Positions 12,085-25,000 of a stretch of DNA of 64,000 nucleotides are shown here, in pieces. A model generated the notes under the pieces. The model worked only from the letters and a program-made list of their open reading frames with translations. It did no database searches and was not told the DNA's origin. This stretch comes from Lenzites betulinus (taxonomy: Eukaryota > Basidiomycota > Agaricomycetes > Polyporales > Polyporaceae). The stretch spans positions 1 through 64,000 of the forward strand of contig JABYQU010000081.1 in assembly GCA_022264855.1 (NCBI GenBank). Direction: 5' to 3'. A program made the position numbers and the translations under genes. Numbering within the stretch: position 1 is the stretch's first letter; each line of letters begins with the position of its first letter.

Positions 12085-13007
12085 GCGTCGTCTTTCGGTT
12101 GCTGTCTCTTTATGCCCGCCCTCTCGCTAATGCGGGAGAGAGCGGGCGTGCGCGCGGGTGTTTGTATGGTACGGTACGATACGGGCGGGGCCGCGTGGGG
12201 GCCCTTGCTGGTGTGTTTTTCCTATTTGGCGTGCGTTCCGGCGGATGGGCGCCGCAAAAATATACATTGGTTAATTCTCGCACGCGGGCGTCCTGGCCGG
12301 CGGGGTGACGCAACGGACTGGGTGTTGCTTATGGAGGGTCTGTGTGTCAGGCTTTCGACTCCGTGCTGCGGGCTGCCTTTGACCTGGTAGGCATTGCTAA
12401 ATGTGATGATTCTCTCGCAGCACAATCATAGCTACCCACGATGTCGCGCAATGACGGCGTCGAGGTATCTGGCGTGCTACTCGCAAACGCTCATGAAATC
12501 ACGCCGCACACAACGGGGTGGAGACCTTTCTTGGCTGTTCGCAGTTTTTTAGACACGGGCTCGCTAGCACTTCCGGTACGTGACAGATAACTCCACGGTG
12601 TGTAGCAGACAACGTCAGACTGAGGCTGATACACCTGCGTTCTAGAGCCGTCGTAGATATACGTCTCTTGACAACTTCGATTTCCGAGGCGGACGGCAGG
12701 CATAGCTCGCAGGGATTCCTGCCAGCCTCAGTGTGAGGGATGTTAGCGATTGTAGCCGACACTGCCAGAAAAAAGAGACAAGTACACATGCGCCAGACTC
12801 GTTAAATGCGGGGAATCGAAAATGTCCCCCTCGGAGATCCGTCCAGTCTCCAGGCCTCGCGCACGGCAACAACGATGTGGACCTCTTCGCAACACGAATA
12901 ATGTGGAAACGAACGCCGCGCGCAATGTGTGAGTGGAATGCATCGCAAGTGCGTATATATACAAGTGCAGCACCCCGCTGAAAACAAAATGGTGCCCCTA
13001 AACATAA
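12085..13007. other. Intergenic stretch with one possible secreted peptide ORF
   Basis: Apart from the weak ORF at 12499-12789 (-), nothing coding is supported. The PHO88 3' untranslated region should occupy the left end. Confidence 0.5.
12499..12789 (-). CDS. Possible small secreted Cys-containing protein
   Basis: An ATG-started 96-codon frame begins with a hydrophobic stretch like a signal peptide (CLFFLAVSATIANIP), followed by NPCELCLPSASEIEVV. Six further cysteines lie downstream, but after about residue 42 another frame (YDGSRTQVYQPQSD) looks at least as coding-like. An unrecognised intron or a frameshift is therefore likely. No family was recognised; this is a weak call based on composition only. 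Confidence 0.25.
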   Translation of the reverse strand: MCTCLFFLAVSATIANIPHTEAGRNPCELCLPSASEIEVVKRRISTTALERRCISLSLTLSATHRGVICHVPEVLASPCLKNCEQPRKVSTPLCAA

Positions 13008-13609
13008 TCAGAAGCCGCCCGACCCACCCTCGCTCGCACTCCCCGCCGCCCCCGACCCCGACCGCCCGCTGCTGCCCCCGCTCGCCTGCCGGCCTGGGCG
13101 CAGGTCCGCGGCCGCATACCCCGCCGCGAGCTGCAGCGCGGCCTCGCGCGCGGCCTGGTTGACCTCCTCGCTGCCCGCGCCGGGCGCGGCGGGCTCGGAC
13201 GGCGAGACGGGGACGCGGGGGGCGTGGGCGGGGGCGTGGGCGAAGTCGCGGCGGGCCTCGTGCGCGTACTGCTCGCGCGCGCGGTGGTCGACGCCCTGCT
13301 TTGCGTCGGCGAGGGAGCCGGGGCGCGCGCCGTCGAGGGACTGGTCGATCAGGCCGGTGGAGCTTGGGGAGGGGGCGGTGGGGGGGCCGCCGTAGCCGCC
13401 CTCGGAGGTCGCTGGGGGAGGTGAGTGATTGTTTTGGCGGTTGTGGGGGGGACGTACTGTCGTCTGCGGGCGGGTAGTTCCCGGTTGCGTACGTGAAGTC
13501 CTTGTCTGCTTGTCTCTCGTTTCCTGTGTGTGGATTATTATTTGGGGGTAAGTGGCGTTCAGCAGACGTTGTGTGGGGGTTTTGAGGGGGACGCACCGTA
13601 GTTGGACAT
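13008..13609 (-). CDS. Small hypothetical protein, hydrophilic
   Basis: The function is unknown. Three exons join in frame: 13609-13597 (13 nt), 13523-13458 and 13411-13008, giving 160 residues. The start reads MSNYG, then NERQADKDFTYATGNYPPAD. A region rich in Gly, Pro, Ser and Ala follows, with the more helical core EEVNQAAREAALQLAAGY. The end is a Gly/Ser-rich tail (GSGAAGSASEGGSGGF). There is no signal peptide or membrane helix. The composition resembles basidiomycete intrinsically disordered proteins, some of which are stress-related, but that is only a guess. A TATA motif lies upstream. The introns (73 and 46 nt) are GT-AG and the phases agree. Confidence 0.75.
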
Positions 13610-14486
13610 GGTGCTATGTTTGAAAGAGGAGTTGCTGAAAGTGTATCGGGTGAAAGCGGACTGGGTTTGAGTGGTGCGCAGCGTGGTTGTAGGTGGGTAA
13701 GAAAGCGACTGACCGGGGTTATAAGGCGGAGGGAGGGGGTCATGACGTCTTCGCGGGGCGGTGGCTACTCCTCGCTCGCAGTCGCCGCCACAAGGCCAAG
13801 CGGAGGTCGGCACACCCCAATCCGGCCATGACGCGCCGCGCCTATATATGCGCGCTCCGCCGACCCGGTCTAGGCTCCCGGGTACAGCCACCGACCGCAC
13901 ATGAACGCAAACTCCGAGCATCTTATGCTCGTCTTATGCTTCCTTCGATCCCGCATATGTAAGTACGTGCATTCCCATCAATCGTTGGATCAGCCTTGTG
14001 TGACTCTAAGGCCGCAGCCTCGGCCGGGTATGTTGAGGGTCTTCTCTGACTTCCGCGTCCCAGCTTTTGCCACTTGTGCTCGCTGGCTGTTTATACTTCT
14101 CCGACCGCTTGCAGTCCATCGATGGGGGATGTAACAATACATAATCATCAAGGCAAGATGAACTCGACCACAAACTAAAACTGGCACATGTACACGATAC
14201 TAGCCTGGCCTAGCTACCGCATCACTCACCCAGGCACTGTGCCGGCACTGACGATGCCACGCGAGCAGCGGCATAAGTAGACTCGGCCAAACGGCACCAT
14301 AGCCGCTCCGGATTCGCAAGAGTAGCGATGAGTATGAACACACTGCGGCCGCGCTCTTCGAGTCATAGCCCGAACTCTCTTTCTTAAAGGTGGATAATTC
14401 GTGACGCTGATCGCTGTGTCTTTTCCCAAACCTGCATCTGCTCATCCTAGTCGCCGGCACGTTTCAGCCGTGCTTCCCTCAATCAC
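13610..14486. other. Divergent intergenic region
   Basis: Lies between the small hydrophilic gene and ABCC copy 1 and should carry both promoters. No further gene is supported. Confidence 0.55.
13842..13850 (-). promoter_or_regulatory. TATA-like element
   Basis: Reads CATATATAG on the minus strand, 233 nt upstream of ATG 13609. A long leader, or an upstream non-coding exon, would be needed. Confidence 0.4.
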
Positions 14487-17400
14487 ATGGACCTGGAGGC
14501 ACAGATACTGATACTAACGGATGTCATTAGAGAACATATGTCTACCTTGCATGCGGTCCTGGTACTGATCGGAAAACGGTACGTGTTATCGTTGTGGCGC
14601 GTATGACGAGGAAGCTCACTTTTCTTCATCCCTAGGCTCTGGACAAATACGCTCCTTGTACCCGTGTATTGCGCCATCTTTTCGGCAATTGTACTCCTAG
14701 TCACTGGCTTGAAGGATGTGCGTCGAACAAGCAGCCGGCCGATTTACTCAGCCACCACTACCACAATTGCCGTCTGCCGGCTCGCTCAGCTTTTGACTAT
14801 CCTGGGCTTGCTCGGAACCTCTGTTTACTCACTCGTACGGCATAATGACACAAACAACGACTTGGGATTGGGTGTCTCTGTTGCACAATGCGCGCTATAT
14901 GTAAGCCCGAAGCTTCTTCTGTCGAGGTGTTTTTCACCACTACCCGTCCGCAGATATACCTCGGCATCTTAGAACTGCTTACTCTATCCGGCAATGCTCC
15001 GCTCGAGTTTTGCGCTTGCGCTTCCGCGTCATACATCCTCGCAGTAACATGGATCGTTTACATGTATCGCGACGTTTGGCCCCTTGCGACGATAGACACG
15101 TCCCCCGCGGACGTGAGCGAGGGAAAACTCTTATGGGTGAAGCTCGTGCTGCTTTCCCTAGGGGGAGTCGTCATCCCGCTCCTCACTCCTCGGAAATACC
15201 TCCTCCTAACCGGTCCCAATGTTGGTGTTATGGTGTTTTCGAGAGACGCGATTGCTCACGTCTTCATACTGTCCAGAACGAGCGAATCGAGCCTGCGCCG
15301 GAGCAGACAGCATCCATACTGTCGCTGGTGATATTTGGGTTCTTGGAGCCATTAGTCTGGAAGGCATGGTGTATCCCTCGTCTTACCTACGAGATGCTCC
15401 CGCCGTTGCCCGCATACGACTACTTGGCGAACCTCAGAAGGCAAAGCTTCCCCGTAGGTCTCATCGCTTTATACACTCTCTATACACTCACCATCATGGC
15501 CTGGTAGCATTTGGATCCACTTCAGAGCAAGTTGCGGCGCCACGTCGGGTTTGGCCTGATTCGGGTTTTCTGTGAGTACTTGCATCGTGTTTCGCTGGCC
15601 GCACGGAGTCCTGAATATATGCGTGTTCTAGGGGCACAGCTGGGCAACCTGGCGATCCTGAATGTCCTTTTTGTAAGCATCGCACGTACTGCCGTGCTTG
15701 CGCGTGAGATACTGACAGCATACAGGTGATCACGTCGTTCGCGGCTCCCGTCAGTGTCAATCAACTCCTCACGTACGTTACTGTTCCTTGACCCCACTGC
15801 GGCTTTTGAAGGTTGACGAGCATAACAGCTACATGGAGACGGGCGGAGCAGGTGCCCAGATACGGCCCTGGTTCTGGATCGCGCTCTTCTTCGTCGGCAG
15901 CTCGTTGCGGGACATACTGGTCGAGTATTTCATCTTCAACCACGTGAGTAGTGTGTCCGAGCTTCAAGCATTTTGGTGCACTTACGCCGAGGCGATGTCT
16001 TGTGCAGACGCGAATCAACATCCGCGTGCAGGCTATCATCACGGACCTGGTGTTTGAGCACGCACTGCGCATCCGCGTCAAGGCGGGGACGACTGACGTT
16101 GACGATGGCGACGTCAGCCAGGGACTGAATTCCCGGGACGAGAACGAGGTTGTAGCCGAGCACCCAGGCGTGCAGGACGAGTCCCCCGCTGACACCGATG
16201 ATGCTCCCGGCACACCACCAAAGGGGAAAGGGAAGCATACGGGCGTGCCTGCTCCCCGAGTGAAGGCCGCGGAAACGGACGCTGCAGAGGGGAGTTCAGG
16301 GAGCGGACACCTCATCGGGAGAATCAACAACCTTGTCTCGGGCGACCTGCGTACACTGGATGATCTGTCGCAGTTCTTCATATTCTTCAGTGCGTATGGG
16401 CGCTGCGCGCGTGTTGACGCCTTGTGTTTACCTGTGTTCGTCTAAAATAGCTGTCGAGTGGCCGCTGCAGGTGACGTTGTGCACCATATTCCTGTACAAA
16501 GTGCTAGGATGGAGGTACGCGCCACGCTCGCCCGAACGCGGATCACGTTCAACTCATTAAGATATCACCTCCAGCGCGATTTTGGGCATTATCTTCATGG
16601 TGTGCATGTTGCCGATTCCAGGGTACTTGGCCAAGAATGTGGAGGGCACGCAAGCCGCGAAGATGAAGCGTGTACGCTCGCTATCATCTTGTTCTCGCTG
16701 TCCGGGGTACTCACACGACTGCCTCATTGAAGACAGACGAGCGCGTTCAGGCCGTCACTGAAAGTAAGCGTTCCACCTCGCCGTCGAAGCGATTCACAGC
16801 TGACTTGCGCGGGTGCGATGAGTGATGAACGTCATCCGCATGATCAAGCTGTTCGGATGGGAGGACCGCACTGCCGCGCAGCTCGACGCGAAACGCGAGG
16901 TCGAGCTGCTCTTGGTGCGCAGGACGAAGATGCTGACTTCGTGCATCAATTTGTGCAAGTACGTTTTTGGGGTGCGTTGTTGGATGGCGAGCAGACATTG
17001 ACGACCTTTAGCTATGCATTGCCGTACTTTGTTATGCTCGCGACGTTTTTCACATACGTAGGTGGCTATGATTCTGTCGCGCTGGTGTGGTGTTAACCAG
17101 TCACTTCTTACCAGACGGTGATCATGAAGAAGGAACTTACTGGTACGCCACATACATCATCGACAAGACTCATTACTCACTCGCCGCAGCATCGACGGTG
17201 TTCTCCTCAATGACGGGTAAGCGTCCACTTTACAAAAGAGCATGACCATCACAGCTGACACGTCTATACAGTGTTCGACATGCTTCGCGACGAGATGCAT
17301 TCGTTCTTCTACATCATGCCGCAGGTTATGCAAGGTCCGTGCGATCCATGACGGCTCGAAGAACCCGATACTAACGGCCTCCTTCAGCCTCTGTTTCCTT

Positions 17401-20400
17401 GAAACGTATCACCGACTTTCTATGGAACGTGCGTACACACTCCTTCCCGCATATCCTCGTCATTTAACACTTCGTTAGACGGAGCTCATCGACGAGTTCA
17501 CAGAGGAGAACGTCCCCGCAGGCGAAGACATTCTGCCGAACTCGAACAACCCCCCGGATCACGACGGCGTCGTCGGAATCCGCCACGCCTCGTTCACATG
17601 GTCCAACGACACAGCGCCCTCGCGCGCCCCCGGCGGAACACGCAAACGGCGGTTCGTGCTGACTGTCGACGACGAGCTGCTCTTCCAGCGCGGGAAACTC
17701 AACCTGATCGTCGGGCCGACGGGCTCCGGGAAGACGTCGCTGCTCATGGCGCTGCTCGGTATGTCCCGCCCAGTGTCCCACTCGAGCGTCCGTCCTCATC
17801 GTGGTGACGCGCTGGTATAGGGGAGCTGCACTATATTCCCACTGGCCCTGACGCGTTCGTGAGCCTTCCAAGAGCAGATGGTATCGCGTACGCCGCGCAG
17901 GAGTCTTGGGTGCAGAACGACACGATCAGGGTGCGTCGCTCTGGGCTTCGCGTGCTGTGCGATTCGGATGGCACCTCATGAGACTGCAGAACAATATCCT
18001 CTTCGGGGCCGCCTACGACCAGGTGCGGTACGATAAAGGTGGGCGACGCGTATGCCGGCGTTTTTGTCGTTCCACGTGCTGAGCGCGATGCGCCAAGTCC
18101 TCGAACAGTGCGCATTGAAGCGCGACCTCGCCCTGTTCGACGCTGGGGACCACACTGAAGTCGGGGAAAAGGGAATCACGCTGAGGTAAACCGCCAAATG
18201 TCTGGGATGGCTCGTGATACTGACCAAGTTATGCTTCCAGCGGCGGCCAAAAGGCAAGAGCCTCCCCCACAGCGCACGGAATGCCTGGATGCTGACTATC
18301 TGTAGGCTCGGATTACGCTTGCGCGCGCGGTGTACTCCACCGCAAACATTCTTCTACTCGATGATGTGGGTCGCGCTTTACAAGGCTATTGTCACCTGCG
18401 TGGCGCTGATGCTCGACTCGTCGTCAGATCCTCGCTGCCCTTGACGTGCACACTGCGAAGTGGATCGTCGAGAAATGTCTGAAGGGCGATCTCCTGCAAG
18501 GCCGTACGATTGTTCTAGTTGTACGTCTTCGTCCATCGTTGTAGGAACGAGTGCTCACCGCGACAACTCTGTGAGCAGACCCACAATATCGCGATGGTAG
18601 CGCCCATCGCGGACTTCGTCGTCGACATGGGCTCGGACGGACGCATCTTGAGCCAAGGCTCCCTCGACAACGTCCTCGCGCAGGACTCCCACCTCGTCAA
18701 GGAAGTCCTGGATGAACGCGCAGAACTGGAGAAGGCCGAGCAGGCCGCCGACGTCGAGAAGCCGGAGGACGCGCCGGGAAAGCAAGCGTCGGGAAAGCTC
18801 GTGGTCGCCGAGGAGATGGAGGACGGGCGTGTGGGGTGGTCGGCGTGTAGGTCCTCCTATGGCGTGCGCTTCCCTCGGGTTTATATTGACGTCTCTTGTT
18901 AGTCAGGCTGTATTTCGCCAACACGTCGAACCGCCCGACGCTGTTCTGGGCGGTCTACGTCTCCGCACACGTCGTGCATAACCTGCTTATCAATGTCCAG
19001 GTACGTCCTGTGGTATATGGGCCCAAACTGTCAATTTACACGTCGCTTTCCAGGCATGGTATCTTGGCAGCTGGGCCTCGCAATACGAGACTCATCCGGG
19101 GAGCGAAGTGTCTCTGCAGCAGTGAGTACATGCCAGTGCGCGCCCCTCATAATTCGCATGGCACACTCACTCTGGAGTCTGCAAGCTACCTCTCGAGATA
19201 CGCCGCGATGATTGTCGTCAGCATGGCGATCGCTGTCTTCTTCGTGGTCTGGTTCCTCTACGGCAGCATCAAGGCGTCCCGGATCATCCACCAGAAGCTC
19301 GTACGCTCCGTCCTTGGCACCACGCTCCGGTATGTCGCATTCGGCGCCGCGAGGACCGGTTTCTGAGCCGTTCTACAGGTGGCTGGACAGAACACCGACG
19401 GCGCGCATCATCACGCGCTGCACCGAGGACATACAGACAGGCAAGCGCAGCCTCGCACCACACCACATCATCTCCCCGCTCACAGAACACACGTCGTCCC
19501 ACAGTGGACGACGGCATCCAGAAGATCACGCAGATGGTGGTCGAACGGACCGCGATCATGGTGCTCAAGGTGGTCGCTGTCGTCGTCTTCTCGCCCGTCT
19601 TCCTCGCGCCGTCCGTCGTCGTGGCGGCGCTGGGCGCGCTGCTCGGGAACGTGTACATGAAGGGGCAGATGTCGACCAAGCGCGAGCTGAGCACCTCCAA
19701 GGCGCCTGTGATGGGCCACTTCAGCGCTGCTGTCAGCGGGATCAGTGCGTGCTTCGCCGGTACTATGGTCTCTCCGAGTGGGCTGATGTGGTTCTACAGC
19801 ATCCATTCGCGCTTATGGCGCCCAGGAAGCGTTCAGGGAAGAGCTCTTCAAGCGGGTCGACAGATACAGTAGAGTGTACATCATGCACGAGAACTTCAAT
19901 AGGTGAGTCGTCTTCAACGGTCGAATACTGCGTGGTCGCTAGATCACTGTGGTGTAGGTGGATGTCTGCGCGCATGGATTTTGTCGGTACGGTCTACGCG
20001 ACGAGCCTCGCGGTCTATCTCGTCTATGTGTCGCGGCTGAGCGCGTCCGACACCGGCTTCTCGCTCAACATGGCCAGTGGGTGTCACGCTGCTCTTTGCC
20101 CCTGCGTCCTGAGTCGCTCATTTTTTGCAGCCGCTTTCAGCGCTATCATATTCGCGGTGATCAGAACCTACAATGCATTCGAGATCAACAGTACGTGCAT
20201 CGCGACCAATAGCTCATATCGCCCTCCCACTGATCGCTTTCAACAGGTAACAGGTCAGTACGAGCGCACAGATCAAAGCGTGATTAATGGATTAATGATT
20301 ATAACACACGCCTTTTAGTCTGGAACGCATACAACAATACTTGACTGTAGAGCAAGAGCCGAAGCCGTCTCCGGACGGTGTCCCCCCAGCGTATTGGCCT

Positions 20401-21601
20401 GCCAGCGGACACCTGGTGGTCGAGAACCTCTCTGCGCGGTACTCTTCTGTGTGTACGCATGGCTGCCCCGTCCATGCCAAAGTCTGATGGTGTTTTAGGA
20501 TGGCCCGAAGGTCCTCCATGATATCTCATTCGAGATCGCGTCAGGAGAGCGCGTGGGCATCGTCGGACGTACCGGGAGCGGGAAGGCGCGTCTCCATTTC
20601 TGTCAGGGGGCAGATCGACATCTGACAGACATACAGAGCTCCTTGACCCTTGCGCTTCTCCGGTGTATTATCACCGAGGGTCATGTTTGGTACGATGGGC
20701 TGGCAACTGACAAGCTGAATCTTGATGCCCTGCACTCCAACATCACTATCATCCCCCAAGTGGTGCGAGGTTCCATTCCCATCCGCGTCTCACAATATAT
20801 GCTGACGACCGTCTTGCAGCCGGAGCTACTCAGCGGGACACTCCGCCAGAACCTCGACCCTTTCGGAGAGCACGAGGATGCAGTGCTGAACGACGCGCTT
20901 CGCTCTGCCGGGTTGTTCAACCTGCAGGAAGAGGGCGATGAGTCGCGCATCACGCTCGACACGGAGATCGCGGGCGGCGGCGCGAACCTGTCTGTCGGGC
21001 AGCGGCAGATCCTCGCTCTCGCGCGGGCCATAATTCGCAGGAGCAAATTGTTGATCCTCGACGAAGGTGCGCCTTTAGCAGTCAGCGACTGGAGAGTATT
21101 TTGTGTTCGGTGCAATCTGCTGACTCGAAACGTCGTGCAGCCACATCTGCGATCGGTATGTCTTTGCGTGCGAGATGGTATGTCGGAGCCGAGACTGACG
21201 CACTTATATGGTGCAGACTACGAGACGGACGCGATCATTCAGACCTACCTGCGCACCGAGCTCGGTAAGGACGTGACGCTGCTGACGGTCGCCCATCGTC
21301 TGCAGACGATCATGGACGCCGACAAGATCGTGCGTTGCTTCTCCTCGTCTCTGAGCCCTGCATCTGGCGCTGACTTCTTCGGCGCGTGCTGTAGATGGTC
21401 CTTGATGCCGGGCACATCGTGAGTACAGCATGACTGTTTGTAGGTTTGGGCACGACTGATGCGTTTGACCCCATGCAGGTGGAGTTCGGGAAGCCTAGCG
21501 AGCTGCTCAAGAGCGAGAAAGGGATGCTTCGCGCGCTTGTGGACGAGAGCGGCGATCGGGAGAAGCTGTACGTGATGGCGGCGGGTGCGTCGGCGTCGTA
21601 G
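14487..21601 (+). CDS. ABC transporter, ABCC/MRP family, copy 1
   Basis: A full-size ATP-driven exporter, by family a pump for conjugated or drug-like substrates at the vacuole or plasma membrane. There are more than 20 short exons. TMD0 spans about 14640-15180, TMD1 15330-17400, NBD1 17480-18860, TMD2 18900-20240 and NBD2 20330-21601. NBD1 has Walker A GPTGSGKT, signature SGGQKAR and Walker B ILLLDD. NBD2 has Walker A GRTGSGK, signature LSVGQRQ (the usual ABCC form), LLILDEATSAID after splicing, and the H-loop TVAHRLQ. The start MDLEAQILI is followed by a GT-AG join to [11 protein letters not shown]. Two introns (18254-18305 and 20586-20636) begin with GC instead of GT. The second lies just after the Walker A lysine and, if retained, adds 17 in-frame codons. 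The stop is at 21599-21601. Confidence 0.9.
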
Positions 21602-22086
21602 GGTTGGCAAGAGGTGCTCCGCGGAGTTTGGCCCGAGCAACGCGGGGCCCGACGTAGTAAAACAGGAGTAGCCGAAGTTCACTGGTTATCAGGACAAGAT
21701 TGTTTGCTGAGCAGACCAGGGGTGGGGCACTCATATCGAGCCTGCAGGACCATCAGCTGAGTACAACGACGTTGTAACTGCTTGCTTGCATTTGATCAAT
21801 GTGCTCCGCGATGCTTTACCACCGTGTTTTACCACAAAAGCGTGGCCGTCATATCCTTGTCGTGAGTATGGAGGTCGTCGTATTCGTTGGTGGATCCTAT
21901 CCTTATTACTGCCATCGTCAGCCTCATCTAGAGTCTGAACAGTGGTTACCCATCTACGCCTTGGCTAAAGGTATGACCCGCTGTGCTCAACATCTTGCGT
22001 ACCATAGGTATACTATGTACCCGCATAGATAGTGAAAGACGCGTAAGACTCGCAGCTGCAGTACAACAATGTCTCATGCGATCAGA
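21602..22086. other. Convergent spacer between the two ABCC genes
   Basis: 485 bp between the two stop codons. No gene or repeat was seen. It is the axis of the inverted gene duplication. Confidence 0.6.
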
Positions 22087-25000
22087 CTACGATGCCGACG
22101 CACCCATCGCTGTAGCATACAGCTTCTCCCTGTCCCCGCTCCCGTCCACGAGCGCGCGGAACATCCCCTTCTCGTCCTTGAGCAGTTCATTCGGCTTACC
22201 GAACTCGACCTACGCCCCAGTAACTTGGTCAGCTATGTCTAAACGCGTGAAACCTGATGCAAGCACTTACGATGCGTCCGGCGTCGAGGACCATCTGCAG
22301 TCAGCAAGGGAAGAAGTCAGTGGCGATTACATCTTGAGGAACGACGAAGCGAAGAAGACGCACAATCTTGTCAGCGTCCATGATGGTTTGGAGACGGTGC
22401 GCAACGGTGAGTAGGGTCACATCCTTGCCGAGTTCGTTGCGGAGGGACGTCTGGATGATCGTGTCCGTCTCGTAGTCTGATTATCGATGTCAGCTTTCGT
22501 CTCCTCATACGTATGTGAACTGTAGAGCGCACCGATGGCAGACGTAGCTGTACAGAGTAGGGTCAATTTTACAGTCATCGTATTGGCACTTTAGAAGGCG
22601 TACCCTCGTCAAGAATCAGAAGCTTGCTCCGGCGCACTATAGCACGCGCGAGAGCAAGGATCTGCCGCTGTCCGACGGACAAATTCGCGCCGCCGCCCGC
22701 GATCTCCGTGTCAAGCGTGATCCGCGACTCGTCGCCTTCTTCCTGCAGGTTGAACAAGCCGGCAGAGCGCAGTGCGTCGTTCAGGACTACGTCTTCGTGC
22801 TCTCCAAAAGGGTCGAGGTTCTGGCGGAGGGTCCCGCTGAGTAGCTCCGGCTGCAAGATGGTCGTCAGCATGTACTATGAAACGCGGATAGGCATAGGGT
22901 CTCGCACCATTTGGGGGATGATAGTGATGTTAGAGCGCAGGGCGTCGAGGTTGAGCTTGTCAGTTGCCAGCCCATCGTACAAGATATTGCCCTCTGTGAG
23001 GATACACCGGAGGAGCGCGAGGGTGAGGGAGCTCTGTATTTCGCTAAATTGGGAGCGTCATTATATCCAGGATGGAAGACGCACCTTTCCACTGCCGGTG
23101 CGTCCGACGATGCCCACGCGCTCTCCCGCCGCGACCTCGAACGAGAGTTGGTGTAGCACCTCTGGGCCATCCTGGAGGACTGTCAGACGTTACCAAAGAC
23201 AGAATGGATCCTCGAACATACGGGGGAATAGCGAGCGGAGAGATTTTCCACCACAAGGTGCCCGCTTGCGGGCCAGTATGCGGGAGGCACACCGTCGAGA
23301 GAAGGCTTTGGCTCTTGTTCGATTGATAGATATTGGTAGATGCGTTCCAGACTGAGGAGTAACTTCAACGGTGCACGTTGATATCTCTAAACGATCGCAC
23401 AGACCTGTTGCCTAAGAACAACCGAAATATTCAGCATAGCGTCGAGCCACACACTACTATACACTCACCATGAATCTCAAACATGTTCAGATATCTCACG
23501 ATGTAGAATATCATCCCACTAAGGGCAGCTGTACTGGAGTCAGCGAATCTGTCTGTAACGCTACGCGATAGGATCGCGCTCACTAGCCGTGTTGATGGAG
23601 AAGCCCGTGTCTGAGGCATTCAAGCGGGAGCCGTAGACAATATACGCGGCGAGACTGCTTGCGAAGACGGCTCCACTGAAATCCATGCGGACGGAGATCC
23701 ACCTGCATTACGATATGTCTCAGAAAAACAGGGCCAAAGCAACTTGCCAGCTGGACATACCTGTTGAAGTTCTCGTGCATGATGAACACCCTAGTGTATT
23801 TATCCACGCGTGCGGAGAGCTCCTTCTTGAACGCATCCTGAGCGCCATAGGCTCGAATGGATGCTACAAGCAACCTTTAGAATGCACGTTATACGCATTA
23901 CGGATCTCGAGAACACGTACTGATTCCGTGCATGGCAGCGCCGAAATGTCCGAGCACCGGCGCCTTCGCATTACTCAGTTCCCGCTTGGTCGATAGCTGC
24001 CCCTTCATGTACACGTTCCCGAGAAAACCGCCCAGTATCGTGACTGCTATGGCAGGTATCAGGAATATCGGCGTGAAAATAACCACGATGATCAATTTGA
24101 GTATCACGAATACGGTCATATCAACGAGCACTTGCGAAGTGCCGGATATTCCGTTGTCCACTGTGTGTAAACAAGAATTTGTGAGCAACGAGACGAGAGA
24201 ATGAGCTGCCTAATGGCCTTGCCTGTTTGTATATCCTCGGTGCAGCGGGTGATGATACGGGCTGTTGGGGTTCTATCCAGCCATCTAGATGCGGCGTCGT
24301 CAACGCGCTTCCACGAAAATACCATTCGAGACTTACCTGAGTGTCGTGCCGAGGACGGATTGGACTAGGCTTCTGTGTACTATTCTTGCCGCCCTGATGG
24401 ACCCAAAGAGGATCCAAAAGACGAGGAATACCACTAACACGACCATCGCGAGGACTATCAATGCGTATGTTGTCAAGTAGCTGCGCTAATTCAGTTCATG
24501 CACGCAAACGTTAATAAAAGTGTCAGTGCTCACTGCCCCAGAGAAACTTCGCTCGCCGGGTGAGTCTCGTATTGAGATGCCCAGTAACCGAGATACCATG
24601 ACTATAAGATAAAAGGGTCTTTCAGATAAGTGTAGAATGAAGGATGAGTAACGCTCACCTGCACGTTCATGAGAAGGTGATGGGCAGTCTGGCTAGCGAC
24701 GAAGATGAACCAATACAGAACGGGCCGGTTGGATGTGTTGCTGAGGTACAACTTGACTTTGAGGGAATGTCAACTTGTGTCAAAAACGAAGGCAGTACTG
24801 GAAGTCACATACGTGCCGTCCATCCAACATGACCCACCTCCACCTCCTCGTCGACAACAAGCTTTCCAGAGGCTTGCTTCGCAAGCGCGTCTTCCGGCTT
24901 CTCGACGTCGATTTCCTGCTCGGCCTTCTCCAGCTTCTCGCGTTCTTCCAAAACTTCCTTTACGAGATCTGAGTCCTGCTCGAGTACGCTGGCGAGGGAG

